A DNA stretch of 64,000 nucleotides from Thermoplasmata archaeon UBA61 (GTDB lineage: Archaea; Thermoplasmatota; Thermoplasmata; Lutacidiplasmatales; UBA184). The notes below the pieces were generated by a model. The model did no database searches and had not been told where the DNA came from. It worked only from the letters and a program-made list of their open reading frames with translations. The stretch is from positions 284,045 to 348,044 of the forward strand of contig DASW01000003.1 in the NCBI GenBank assembly GCA_002503985.1, in the 5' to 3' direction. The position numbers and the translations under genes were made by a program. This document shows, one piece after another, positions 16,456 to 24,789 of the stretch; positions within the stretch are counted from its first letter, which is position 1; every line of letters begins with the position of its first letter.

Positions 16456-17796
16456 ATGGTCCTCGATTCTCTCGGAAAGTCCCTTCGGGGCGTCCTCCAG
16501 AAGATCGCCCGGGGGTCCGTCGTGGACGAAGCCCTCCTCTCGGAGGTCGTACGGGACATCCAACGGGCGCTCCTCCAGGCGGACGTCAACGTCCAGCTGA
16601 CGCTCGCGCTGACGCAGCGGGTCCGGCGGCGGGCGGTCGAGGAGAAGCCGCCGGCCGGGGTGAGCCTCCGCGACTTCCTCGTCCGCATCATCTACGAGGA
16701 GGTGCGCGGCATCCTCGGCAAGGACCGCCCTTTCGACCTGCGGCCCAAGAAGATCCTCCTCGCCGGGCTCTTTGGCCAGGGAAAGACGACCACGGCGGGA
16801 AAGCTCGCCCGGTACTTCCAGAAGCGCGGTGTCCGGGTGGGGCTGGTCGCGGCGGACGTCCACCGACCGGCGGCGGTCGACCAGCTGGAGCAGCTCTCGA
16901 AGAAGGTCGGGTGCGAGTTCTACGCGAACCGGTCGGAGAAGCGGGCCGAGGTGATCGTTGAGGAAGCCCTCGCGAAGTTCCCCCCGCACCTCGCGGTACT
17001 GGTCGACACCGCCGGTCGGAGCGGCATCGACCCGGACCTGATCGAGGAGCTCAAGCGCGTCAAGGCGGCGCTCCAGCCCGACGAGGTCCTCCTGGTCCTC
17101 GACGCCGCGATGGGCCAGACCGCCGGCCGGAGCGCGGAGGCGTTCCACAAGGCCGTGGGGCTCACGGGCGTGATCCTCACCAAGATCGACGGATCGGCGA
17201 AGGGCGGTGGGGCGCTCTCCGCGGTAGCCGTGAGCGGGGCTCCGATCCTGTTCATCGGCACCGGCGAGCACCTGGACGAGCTCGAGCGGTTCGAGCCGAC
17301 GCGGTTCGTCTCCCGCCTCCTCGGGATGGGCGACATCCAAGGCCTCCTCGAGCGGTTCGAGGAGCTCTCCGACAAGGATGCCGCCGAGAAGGCCGCGAAG
17401 GCGCTCATGAGCGGTCGCTTCACGCTCCGCGATATGCGCTCGCAGCTCGACTCGCTCGGAGAGATGGGCCCGTTCTCGAAGATCCTCTCCGCTTTCCCCG
17501 GGTTCAGCTCGATGAAGGTCGACGACAAGGAGCTCGAGCAGACCCAGAAGCGGCTGCGCGGGTTCCGCGTCATCCTCGACTCGATGACGGGCGAGGAACT
17601 GGACGACCCCCAGCTCCTCAAGGCCGACCGGATCCACCGCATCGCGCGGGGCAGCGGCCACCGCCCTCAGGAGGTCCGCGCGCTCCTGAAACATTACGAG
17701 ACGACCCGCAAGGCGGCCCACGGCCTGGTCTCCAACCGAAGGCTCCGGCGCCAGATGGAGAAGCAGTTCGGCGCCGGAGGGGACGCGGCCCCGTGA
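16456..17796 (+). CDS. srp54: Signal recognition particle 54 kDa protein (SRP54/Ffh)
   Basis: GTPase that binds SRP RNA and signal peptides and delivers ribosomes to the FtsY receptor. The 446 residues comprise the N domain, the G domain (P-loop GLFGQGKTTTAGKLARY, DVHRPAAVDQLEQL, VDTAGRSGID, LTKIDGSAKGGGALS, FIGTGEHLDELERF) and a methionine-bearing M domain. The P-loop reads GLFGQGKT, unlike the common GxQGxGKT. ATG 16456 is chosen over an upstream in-frame ATG at 16429: a TATA element at 16404-16410 predicts initiation near 16433. The membrane-protein gene follows 16 bases downstream. Confidence 0.96.
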   Translation: MVLDSLGKSLRGVLQKIARGSVVDEALLSEVVRDIQRALLQADVNVQLTLALTQRVRRRAVEEKPPAGVSLRDFLVRIIYEEVRGILGKDRPFDLRPKKILLAGLFGQGKTTTAGKLARYFQKRGVRVGLVAADVHRPAAVDQLEQLSKKVGCEFYANRSEKRAEVIVEEALAKFPPHLAVLVDTAGRSGIDPDLIEELKRVKAALQPDEVLLVLDAAMGQTAGRSAEAFHKAVGLTGVILTKIDGSAKGGGALSAVAVSGAPILFIGTGEHLDELERFEPTRFVSRLLGMGDIQGLLERFEELSDKDAAEKAAKALMSGRFTLRDMRSQLDSLGEMGPFSKILSAFPGFSSMKVDDKELEQTQKRLRGFRVILDSMTGEELDDPQLLKADRIHRIARGSGHRPQEVRALLKHYETTRKAAHGLVSNRRLRRQMEKQFGAGGDAAP

Positions 17797-17812
17797 GCCC
17801 GCCGGCGGACCG

Positions 17813-18355
17813 ATGACGCTCCTGGGGGTCCTCGAAGGGCTCGTCGGAGCGCTCCTACTCTTTTTCGTTCCCGGATACGCGGTCGCGAAAGCCCTCTTCC
17901 CCGAATGGAGGGTCCGGGGTCCTCAGGGGGGCCGACGGCTGCTCGAGATCGTGACGCTCTCCTTCGTGATGAGCGTCGGGCTCACGGTCGTGGTCGGATT
18001 CGGCATCCTCGACCTTGTGCCCGGTGGGTTCGCCGCCGCGTGGTCCGACCCCGTCCTCGAGGCGGTCCTCGCGGCCATCACCGCTGTCGCGCTCGTCGCA
18101 GCGTTCTTTCGGGGCGCGTTCGCGCGAACCCCCCCGACGGGCCTATCGGTGGCCGAGGGCAAGGGGGAGGAGGGAGCCTGGGAGCTCTCGCGCGAGCTGG
18201 AACGGCTCGGGAGGGACGAACGACGACTTCAACATGCGCTGCGCGTCTCGTCGGCGAACCCGGCCGAGTCGGCACGGCTCACGGTCGAGCTGGACTCGGT
18301 GAGGGCAGAGCGGGATGCTCTCCGGCGGCAGAGGGAGGAGGAGTACGTCACCTAG
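17813..18355 (+). CDS. DUF1616-like membrane protein
   Basis: A 180-residue protein of unknown function. It has a first membrane segment (LEGLVGALLLFFVPGYAVAKALFP) carrying the FVPGY...LFP signature of DUF1616-type proteins, two more hydrophobic helices (about 45-67 and 82-100), then a charged, probably coiled-coil cytoplasmic tail (ELERLGRDERRLQHAL...VRAERDALRRQREEE). It starts 16 bases after SRP54 and ends 28 bases before the Pth2 ATG, so the three are probably co-transcribed. The family assignment is tentative. Confidence 0.7.
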   Translation: MTLLGVLEGLVGALLLFFVPGYAVAKALFPEWRVRGPQGGRRLLEIVTLSFVMSVGLTVVVGFGILDLVPGGFAAAWSDPVLEAVLAAITAVALVAAFFRGAFARTPPTGLSVAEGKGEEGAWELSRELERLGRDERRLQHALRVSSANPAESARLTVELDSVRAERDALRRQREEEYVT

Positions 18356-18383
18356 AACGCCTCCCCGGGGCGCCGACTACAAG

Positions 18384-18725
18384 ATGGTCATCGTCGTCCG
18401 GGGCGAGCTCCGGCTGACCGCGGGCAAGGCCGCCGTTCAGGTCGCCCACGCGGCGGTCCTGTTGGCCCAGGAAGCGGCGAAACGCGCTCCCGAGGCGTTC
18501 CGCGCCTGGTCGGCCACAGGGCAGAAGAAGATCGCGCTCGTGGCCCCGACCTTGGAGGCCCTCGAGACCCTCGCACGCCAGGCCCGCGGCCTCGGGCTCT
18601 TGTGGGTGCTCGTGGAGGACGCCGGGTTCACCGAGGTGCCACCGGGAACGAAGACCTGCCTCGGGATCGGCCCCGCGGCCGCTTCCCAGCTCGACCCCAT
18701 AACCGGGTCGCTCCCCCTGCTCTAG
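18384..18725 (+). CDS. pth2: Peptidyl-tRNA hydrolase, archaeal/eukaryotic type (Pth2)
   Basis: Hydrolyses peptidyl-tRNA released by stalled ribosomes. The 113-residue protein matches the usual Pth2 length and signatures: MVIVVRGELRLTAGKAAVQVAHAAVLL at the start, then KKIALVAP, GLLWVLVEDAGFTEVPPGTKTCLGIGPA and the terminal DPITGSLPLL. An earlier in-frame ATG at 18315 lies inside the preceding gene and gives a non-homologous extension, so ATG 18384 is preferred. Confidence 0.94.
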   Translation: MVIVVRGELRLTAGKAAVQVAHAAVLLAQEAAKRAPEAFRAWSATGQKKIALVAPTLEALETLARQARGLGLLWVLVEDAGFTEVPPGTKTCLGIGPAAASQLDPITGSLPLL

Positions 18726-18776
18726 AACCGACCGAATTCGGGTCGCCGCCGACTCGGCGAACCAACTTGATAACCG

Positions 18777-18784
18777 TATAAATA
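18777..18784 (+). promoter_or_regulatory. TATA box of the oligopeptide transporter operon
   Basis: TATAAATA on the plus strand, centred 52 bp before the permease ATG. Initiation near 18807 would leave a leader of about 26 bases containing a GGGAGGGG Shine-Dalgarno-like stretch. This differs from the many leaderless genes of the window. Confidence 0.75.
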
Positions 18785-18832
18785 CAGGCAGGTTCTGGTC
18801 TTCTTGTGCCCGCGCGGGAGGGGACGTAGCCC

Positions 18833-20041
18833 ATGCGGATGTGGATCTACATCGTCCGACGACTCATCCTAGTAGTCCCGATCATCGTCGGCGTAATGAC
18901 CATCACCTTCGCCCTGGTGAGCGCGCTCCCGATCCAGGACCGGCTCATCTCCTCGTTCGGTCCCCCGCCCAAGAACGCCCCCTGTGGATACTCCCCGGTC
19001 TGTCCATGTTCCGTATTTGGGCTCCCTCAAGCGGGTAACTGCACGAACCCGCTCTATCAGCGAGATGTGAACAAGTTAGGATTGGACTCGCCGGTGTATG
19101 TCCAGTGGGGGATCTACATTGGAAATAGTCTGACGTTCCAGTGGGGCTACGTCGATAATCATAGCGGAGCGTCTTCTGCGGATTCGCTGATCCAAGGGGA
19201 ACCGGTGGCGACCGTCCTCAGCTGGTTACTCCCCTACACGCTGGAGCTTGCAATTTTCTCGCTGATCATCATCCTGATCGTTTCGATACCGTTAGGTAAC
19301 TTAGCCGCAGTGTACCGTAATCGTCCCGTCGACCAGGCCTCCCGGGTGATTTCGTTCTCCGGCTATGCGTTACCCGGGTTCCTTCTCGGAACCTTTTTGC
19401 TCATGGCGTTCGTCCTAGGGTTAGGTCCCACGTTCAATGGTGAGGACCCGACGTGCAAGGCCCAGTCCTTCTTCCAGGTCTTCTACGGTTCGTGGCCCAG
19501 CCAGTTGTGCTATCCGAACGGGCAGTGGCCGAGCTGGTTATCGAAAGGCGTCATCACCACCCCCACCGGGTTCCCCACGCTGGACGCCCTCATCCACGGT
19601 CAGGGGTGGCTCGCGCTGGACTCGATCATCCGCATGGTTCTCCCAGCGCTCGTCATCGCGTACGGGACGATCGCGGGGCTGCTGCGGTTCGTCCGCAACA
19701 GCATGCTCGAGGTCATGAACCTCGACTTCGTCCGGACGGCCCGGTCGAAAGGGGTACCCGAGAACGTCGTCATCTCGAAGCACGCTGGCCGCAACTCGCT
19801 CAACGTCACGATCACGGTTCTGGGACTCACCTTCGCGTTCTTCATCGGCGGCTTCCCGGTCGTCGAGACGATCTTCGACCTGAACGGCGTCGGCCGGATG
19901 TTCGTCTACGCGCTGCTGGCTCCGTATGATTTCGGGCTGATCTTCGGCTCTACGCTCCTGTTCACGTTCCTGGTCGTGTTTGCCAATATCATCGTGGACG
20001 TTCTCTACGCCTACCTGGACCCGCGGGTCCGACTGGGGTGA
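18833..20041 (+). CDS. dppB: Oligopeptide/dipeptide ABC transporter permease (DppB/OppB type)
   Basis: Inner permease chain of a family 5 peptide importer. It starts with MRMWIYIVRRLILVVPIIVGVMTITFALV, the typical DppB N-terminus, and has the EAA-type loop (LDFVRTARSKGVPENVVISKHAGRNSL) that contacts the ATPase. At 402 residues it is longer than usual because two outward loops are expanded: about 35-75 with four cysteines (C51, C57, C59, C69) and about 200-235 with two. These could form disulfides outside the cell (inference). First gene of a dppBCDF operon. Confidence 0.94.
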   Translation: MRMWIYIVRRLILVVPIIVGVMTITFALVSALPIQDRLISSFGPPPKNAPCGYSPVCPCSVFGLPQAGNCTNPLYQRDVNKLGLDSPVYVQWGIYIGNSLTFQWGYVDNHSGASSADSLIQGEPVATVLSWLLPYTLELAIFSLIIILIVSIPLGNLAAVYRNRPVDQASRVISFSGYALPGFLLGTFLLMAFVLGLGPTFNGEDPTCKAQSFFQVFYGSWPSQLCYPNGQWPSWLSKGVITTPTGFPTLDALIHGQGWLALDSIIRMVLPALVIAYGTIAGLLRFVRNSMLEVMNLDFVRTARSKGVPENVVISKHAGRNSLNVTITVLGLTFAFFIGGFPVVETIFDLNGVGRMFVYALLAPYDFGLIFGSTLLFTFLVVFANIIVDVLYAYLDPRVRLG

Positions 20042-20050
20042 GAATAGGGA

Positions 20051-21214
20051 ATGTCAGCAGGAGTGACCGAGGCCCCAGCCCCTCTCGCCGAGCCCGCCGA
20101 GGCGGTCCCCGTGGCCCGGCGCGGCCGACGGCCCAACCCGCGGATCGCCCAGATGAAGCGGACGTGGTACTTCCTTCGACGCAACACGCTCGCGATGGTC
20201 GGGATCGTGATCCTGGTCATCTTCATTCTCATCGCGATCTACGCCCTGTTCCAACCGATCCCGTGGACCCAGCTCCAGCAGGAGTGCGCGTCCAGCGGCC
20301 TTTACCCGCCCGTCAACGGCTGCTTGTGCACGTACTCGTCGGGAACCGTCTCCCCCGGACCGAACTGCTACCAGACACCCTCGGGATACCCGTCGGACAT
20401 CGCTCCGACCATTGACTTCTCTCATGGTACCCTCGGTCCGCTCCCCCTCGGTTCGATCACCACGGCTCCCAGCAACCCGACCTTCTACAACATCTACGCG
20501 GGGCTCTTGCGGGGGTCGGATTGGTCGCTCGGCGTATCGGTCGCGATCGTGGGAACGGGTGCCCTCATCGGCCTCCTGGTCGGAGCGATCTCCGGGTTCT
20601 TCGGAGGCTGGGTCGATGAAGCGCTGATGCGGATCGTCGACATCTTCCTCTCGATCCCCCAGATCCTCTTCGTGATCATCGTCATCGCCGTGCTCGTCGC
20701 ATTACCGGTCTTCCAGCCGTTCGGCATGCGGGTCGCCTTACTGATCGTAGGTTTCGTCATCGTCTGGTGGCCGTTCTACGCCCGTATCGTACGCGGCCAG
20801 GTCCTCGTCGTCCGCGAGCAAAAGTACGTCGAAGCCGCGAAGGCGAGCGGGGCGGGCGGTGGACGACTGGTGCTTCGCCACATCATCCCGAACAGCGTCT
20901 ACCCGATCTTCGTCCAGATGTCCCTCGACGTCGGCACGATCCCGCTGCTGCTCGGAACGCTCGTCTACCTCGGTTTCCCGGTCTTTCCGACCATCTACTT
21001 CCCCGAGTGGGGCTCCATGGCGGCCCTATCGGTGTACAGCGGTGCCGGCGCCAGCACGTTCACGGACGCGCTCCTGACGTGCCAGTTCGGTACCTGTGTG
21101 ATCCCCTGGTGGCAGTTCCTGTTCCCCGGGCTGATGCTCTTCCTCTACGCGATCAGCGTGAACTTCCTGGCGGACGGGCTGCGGGACGCCCTAGACCCCC
21201 GGCTTCGGAGGTAG
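20051..21214 (+). CDS. dppC: Oligopeptide/dipeptide ABC transporter permease (DppC/OppC type)
   Basis: Second permease chain. A cytoplasmic N-terminus with RRGRRPNPRIAQMKRTWYFLRRNTLAMVG leads into the first membrane helix. Then come DWSLGVSVAIVGTGALIGLLVGAISGFFGGWVDEALMR, the EAA loop (KYVEAAKASGAGGGRLVLRHIIPNSVYPI) and the terminal NFLADGLRDALDPRLRR, all DppC signatures. The outward loop after helix 1 (about 75-115) has several cysteines, and a second pair is at TCQFGTC. It starts 9 bases after dppB. Confidence 0.94.
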   Translation: MSAGVTEAPAPLAEPAEAVPVARRGRRPNPRIAQMKRTWYFLRRNTLAMVGIVILVIFILIAIYALFQPIPWTQLQQECASSGLYPPVNGCLCTYSSGTVSPGPNCYQTPSGYPSDIAPTIDFSHGTLGPLPLGSITTAPSNPTFYNIYAGLLRGSDWSLGVSVAIVGTGALIGLLVGAISGFFGGWVDEALMRIVDIFLSIPQILFVIIVIAVLVALPVFQPFGMRVALLIVGFVIVWWPFYARIVRGQVLVVREQKYVEAAKASGAGGGRLVLRHIIPNSVYPIFVQMSLDVGTIPLLLGTLVYLGFPVFPTIYFPEWGSMAALSVYSGAGASTFTDALLTCQFGTCVIPWWQFLFPGLMLFLYAISVNFLADGLRDALDPRLRR

Positions 21215-21227
21215 GCGAACGGGAACC

Positions 21228-22862
21228 ATGTCAGCAGTATCACAGCCCCTACGGGACGCTTCCCCTCTTCCGACCGAGGCGTCGTTCCCGCTGTCGGCCC
21301 CTGCGCCGACCACCCCCGAACCCATCCCAGCGACGACCCTGAGCAGCCCGGTCGTCCTCGACGTGCGAGACCTGAAGACGTACTTCTTCACGTACGACGG
21401 AGTCGTTCTGGCCCTTGACGGGGTTTCGTTCAAGGTACGACGCGGCGAGACCCTCGGGTTGGTCGGAGAGACCGGTTGCGGGAAGAGCGTCACCGCGTTC
21501 TCGGTGACCCGCCTGATCCCGGACCCTCCGGGCCGCGTGATCAGCGGAAAGGTCCTCTTCCGCGGGATCGACCTTCTCTGGGGCCTCGACGCCGAGGCGA
21601 AGATCAAGATCAACCCGAAGACCGGTCGCGCGAAGGTCCGCCGGTCGTTCCGTCGGATCAAGGCCGGCCTCGAGCGAATGTCGGCGGTGCGGGGCCGGGG
21701 GATCTCGATGATCTTCCAGGAACCGACCCAGGCGATGAACCCGGTCTTCTCGGTCGCCGACCAGATCTCGGAAGCCCTCATCCTCCACCAAGGAACGCAT
21801 CTCGTCGACGAGATGATGTCGGCGACCCCGGACGCGCCCGAGGTCCTCCCCGCGATGGAAGCCTTGGTCGACGTGACCCGCGCCGGGGGAGACCCGGATA
21901 CCGCTCGCAGGGCCGCCGCCAAGGTCGCCGAAGCCGTCCATCTCCCCTCGTTCGGGACCCAGTCGTTCTACCTCGTCCGGGACAGCGAGCTCAGCTCCGA
22001 GGACATGGTCCGCCGCCTCCAGAGAGGCCTGCGCCGGACCTACTTGAGCCGCATGGAGCGACGCTACCTGCGCTACCGCCGCAAGCGCATGGTGATCGAG
22101 GACGAACTCCATGACCTCTACCTGTCCGAGATGCGCGAAGGGCGGGTCGACCGCCGCCAGCGACGGATCCTGCGCGGCCGACGCACGCGCCTGCGGCTCG
22201 GGGGTTTCTACTACGGGGTTTGGGGGATCCGCGGCCGCATCCAGCGCCCGCTCCGGGACGAAGCGTTCTGGCGGACGGTGGGCCGGCTCGAAGAGGTGTC
22301 GATCGCCAACCCCGTCCAGGTTGCCAAGGGGTACCCGCACGAGCTCTCCGGCGGGATGCTGCAGCGGGTGATGATCACCATGGCGCTCTCGGTCGAGCCG
22401 ACGATCCTCATCGCGGACGAACCGACCACCGCGCTCGACGTCACCATCCAGGCCCAGATCCTCGAGCTGATGCGCGAGCTGAAGACCCGGATCGGGACCG
22501 CGATCCTGCTGATCACCCACGACCTAGCGGTGATCGCCGAGGTCGCCGACCGCGTGTGCGTCATGTACGCCGGTCAGATCGTGGAGACCGCTCGCGCCCG
22601 CGACCTCTACACGCATCCCCTGCACCCGTACACCCAGGGGCTCCTCGCCTCGATCCCGAACCTGGAACGGCCCGACAAGAAGCTGAGCTCGATCCCGGGC
22701 TCCGTGCCCGACCTGATCCACCCCCCCGAAGGCTGCCGCTTCCACCCCCGTTGCCCCTACGCGATGCCCGTCTGCAAGGAGGTCCGCCCTCCGACCACGG
22801 TCGAAGGAGCCGAACACACCGTGGCCTGCCACCTGTACAAAGGCACCGTGGCGGTGGAGTGA
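21228..22862 (+). CDS. dppD: Oligopeptide ABC transporter ATPase (DppD/OppD type) with a large internal insertion
   Basis: Nucleotide-binding chain of the importer. Walker A (GETGCGKS, 80-87), Q-loop (FQEPTQAMNP, Q164), signature LSGGM (373-377), Walker B (ILIADEP, 393-399) and the C-terminal oligopeptide domain (LHPYTQGLLASIPN...CRFHPRCPYAMPVC) are all present. The Q-loop-to-signature distance is about 210 residues instead of roughly 60-65. The extra block (about 195-355) is arginine-rich, with many RR/RRxR runs around 268-345. A smaller basic insert lies at about 117-155. The total of 544 residues compares with about 330 normally. It starts 13 bases after dppC. Confidence 0.93.
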   Translation: MSAVSQPLRDASPLPTEASFPLSAPAPTTPEPIPATTLSSPVVLDVRDLKTYFFTYDGVVLALDGVSFKVRRGETLGLVGETGCGKSVTAFSVTRLIPDPPGRVISGKVLFRGIDLLWGLDAEAKIKINPKTGRAKVRRSFRRIKAGLERMSAVRGRGISMIFQEPTQAMNPVFSVADQISEALILHQGTHLVDEMMSATPDAPEVLPAMEALVDVTRAGGDPDTARRAAAKVAEAVHLPSFGTQSFYLVRDSELSSEDMVRRLQRGLRRTYLSRMERRYLRYRRKRMVIEDELHDLYLSEMREGRVDRRQRRILRGRRTRLRLGGFYYGVWGIRGRIQRPLRDEAFWRTVGRLEEVSIANPVQVAKGYPHELSGGMLQRVMITMALSVEPTILIADEPTTALDVTIQAQILELMRELKTRIGTAILLITHDLAVIAEVADRVCVMYAGQIVETARARDLYTHPLHPYTQGLLASIPNLERPDKKLSSIPGSVPDLIHPPEGCRFHPRCPYAMPVCKEVRPPTTVEGAEHTVACHLYKGTVAVE

Positions 22863-22866
22863 TCCT

Positions 22867-24072
22867 ATGTTCCGAAGCGATACGGCCCCGGCCCTGATCA
22901 CCTCCTACAACCTCCGGAAGTACTTCCCCATCCGAGGAGGGCTGTTCTCCACCCGGATCGGCGACGTTCGGGCCGTGGACGGGGTCTCGCTCGACGTCCG
23001 CGAGTCCGAGACGCTCGGGCTTGTCGGGGAGTCGGGATGCGGCAAGACGACGGTCGGACGGCTCATGCTGCGTCTGATCGAACCGACGTCCGGTCACACC
23101 TACTACCACCCCTCCCCCGAGACGGTCGCGAAGCTCGAGTCGCTCTACGCCACGCTGAAAGGCGGGGTGGGGGGAGGAGATGGGGACGGAGGCACCGGAG
23201 GTACGCCCGAGGCCCAGGCGGCGCTCAAGGACCTCGACGAGATCGCGGACCAGTACTCCCTCTACCGGATGAAACACTCCAAGATGAAGGAGCTTCGAGG
23301 AAAGCTCCAGATCGTCTTCCAGGACCCGTTCAGCTCGCTCAGTCCGCGGATGCTCGTGCGCGACATCATCGGCGAGCCGCTGGCCATTCACCACGCCGGG
23401 ACCCGCTCGGAGCGAGCGCAGCGGGTCGCGGAGCTCGTCCAGGAGGTCGGCCTCAACCCCGAGCACCTCTGGCGCTTCCCGCACGAGTTCTCCGGCGGAC
23501 AGCGCCAACGGATCGGCATCGCCCGCGCCCTGGCCCTGCGCCCGGAGTTCATCGTGCTGGACGAGCCGACGAGCGCGCTCGACGTGTCGGTCCAGGCCCA
23601 GATCCTGAACATCCTCAAAAAGCTCCAGAGCGAGCAGCGGCTCGCCTACATGTTCATCTCCCACCACCTATCGGTCGTTCGGGCGATGAGCCACCACGTC
23701 GCGGTGATGTACCTCGGTGAGATCGTCGAGCGGGCGGGTACCGAGGACCTATTCTCTCGTCCCCTGCACCCGTACACGCAAGCGCTGTTGTCGGCGATCC
23801 CGGTCCCCGACCCCACCCTGAAGCGGGAACGGATCGTGCTCAAGGGGGACGTGCCCAGCCCGGCCGCCCCACCGCCCGGCTGCCGCTTCCACACACGCTG
23901 CCCCGCGGTCATGCCGGTCTGCTCCCATACCCCACCTCCCCTCATCGAGGTCCGGAGGGAGCACTGGGTCGCCTGCCACCTCTACCCGCCCACCGGCGGC
24001 GAAGTCGTGGGCGTCCCCATCCCCTTCCGGACGACGGCTGTGGGCACGACCACGGTTCCTCAGGCCTCGTGA
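22867..24072 (+). CDS. dppF: Oligopeptide ABC transporter ATPase (DppF/OppF type)
   Basis: Second nucleotide-binding chain. Walker A is GESGCGKT (54-61), Q-loop FQDPFSSLSPRM (Q152), signature FSGGQRQRIGIARALAL, Walker B FIVLDEPTSALD, followed by the cysteine motif PPGCRFHTRCPAVMPVC of the oligopeptide C-terminal domain. An additional segment of about 45 residues with a glycine/aspartate-rich linker (about 99-113) separates Walker A from the Q-loop. It begins 4 bases after dppD and is probably the last transporter gene of the operon. Confidence 0.94.
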   Translation: MFRSDTAPALITSYNLRKYFPIRGGLFSTRIGDVRAVDGVSLDVRESETLGLVGESGCGKTTVGRLMLRLIEPTSGHTYYHPSPETVAKLESLYATLKGGVGGGDGDGGTGGTPEAQAALKDLDEIADQYSLYRMKHSKMKELRGKLQIVFQDPFSSLSPRMLVRDIIGEPLAIHHAGTRSERAQRVAELVQEVGLNPEHLWRFPHEFSGGQRQRIGIARALALRPEFIVLDEPTSALDVSVQAQILNILKKLQSEQRLAYMFISHHLSVVRAMSHHVAVMYLGEIVERAGTEDLFSRPLHPYTQALLSAIPVPDPTLKRERIVLKGDVPSPAAPPPGCRFHTRCPAVMPVCSHTPPPLIEVRREHWVACHLYPPTGGEVVGVPIPFRTTAVGTTTVPQAS

Positions 24073-24125
24073 GCCCCTAGGACCCGTGATATCCTCACGG
24101 GCCTCCCCTGGTGACGGTTCGGTCG

Positions 24126-24557
24126 ATGGACGGACAAGGGTCGACGGGCGACGAGCTCACCGAGCAGGAGCTCGAGGACCGAGTGGCCGCCGAGAAGGCC
24201 CGGGCGCTTCAGGAGCCCGGGCCGAGCTGGCGCACGTGGATGCTCCAGAGCGCGCTCCGGTGGTACTACATGCTGGGCGTCCTCGTCGCGGACGTCCAGA
24301 TCGTGGTGACCTGGTTCGAGCTCTCGAGCGTGGTAGGCATGGTCGTTTCCCTGGCCGTCGCGACCTACCTCGAGTTCCTTCTGTACCGGTACCTGTGGTA
24401 CCGCCCCCGGTCCGATGCCCGACCGAGCCGGCCGTTCCGGCGTACCTGGCTGAAGCCGGCGGAGTACGGGCGGTGGACCCCCGAAGCCGACCTCGTTCAA
24501 GCCGGCGTCTCCATCTACCGCTCCGAAGAGGGCCCGAGCCCCAAAGAGTTCCTCTGA
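24126..24557 (+). CDS. Small two-helix membrane protein of unknown function
   Basis: A 143-residue protein: an acidic N-terminus with a short helix (EQELEDRVAAEKARAL), then two hydrophobic helices (ALRWYYMLGVLVADVQIVVTWF and SSVVGMVVSLAVATYLEFLLY), then a basic cytoplasmic-looking tail with WLKPAEYGRWTPEADLVQAG. I do not recognise the family. It follows dppF by 53 bases on the same strand and may be an accessory membrane protein. ATG 24126 is used; an in-frame GTG lies at 24111. The gap from here to the binding-protein stop shows no gene. Confidence 0.65.
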   Translation: MDGQGSTGDELTEQELEDRVAAEKARALQEPGPSWRTWMLQSALRWYYMLGVLVADVQIVVTWFELSSVVGMVVSLAVATYLEFLLYRYLWYRPRSDARPSRPFRRTWLKPAEYGRWTPEADLVQAGVSIYRSEEGPSPKEFL

Positions 24558-24712
24558 ACACACCCCGACCCCCTCGGAGGACCCATCGCCCTCTGCGCGG
24601 TCTAACCGACGGCCCGCTCGCGGGTCATCTCGTGTCGGAGCCCCGCGGAATCCCTACTGGTCAGGGGGTTCCCGATCGGGGCACGTAGGCGTGCGCCGCT
24701 CCCCAGTTGTTG

Positions 24713-24740
24713 AGAAAAAGAAGAGGGAGGAAAGGGTTCC
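24713..24740 (-). terminator. Oligo-T tract downstream of the substrate-binding protein gene
   Basis: On the minus strand the DNA after the 24790 stop contains runs of T and C/T (TTTCC, CTTCTTTTTCTC). Archaeal RNA polymerase commonly terminates at such U-rich tracts. No strong hairpin precedes it. Confidence 0.4.
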
Positions 24741-24789
24741 GCGCCCCGGTCGGTTGACCGGGGCCGCCGGTTGGTCGATTCGACCCTGC

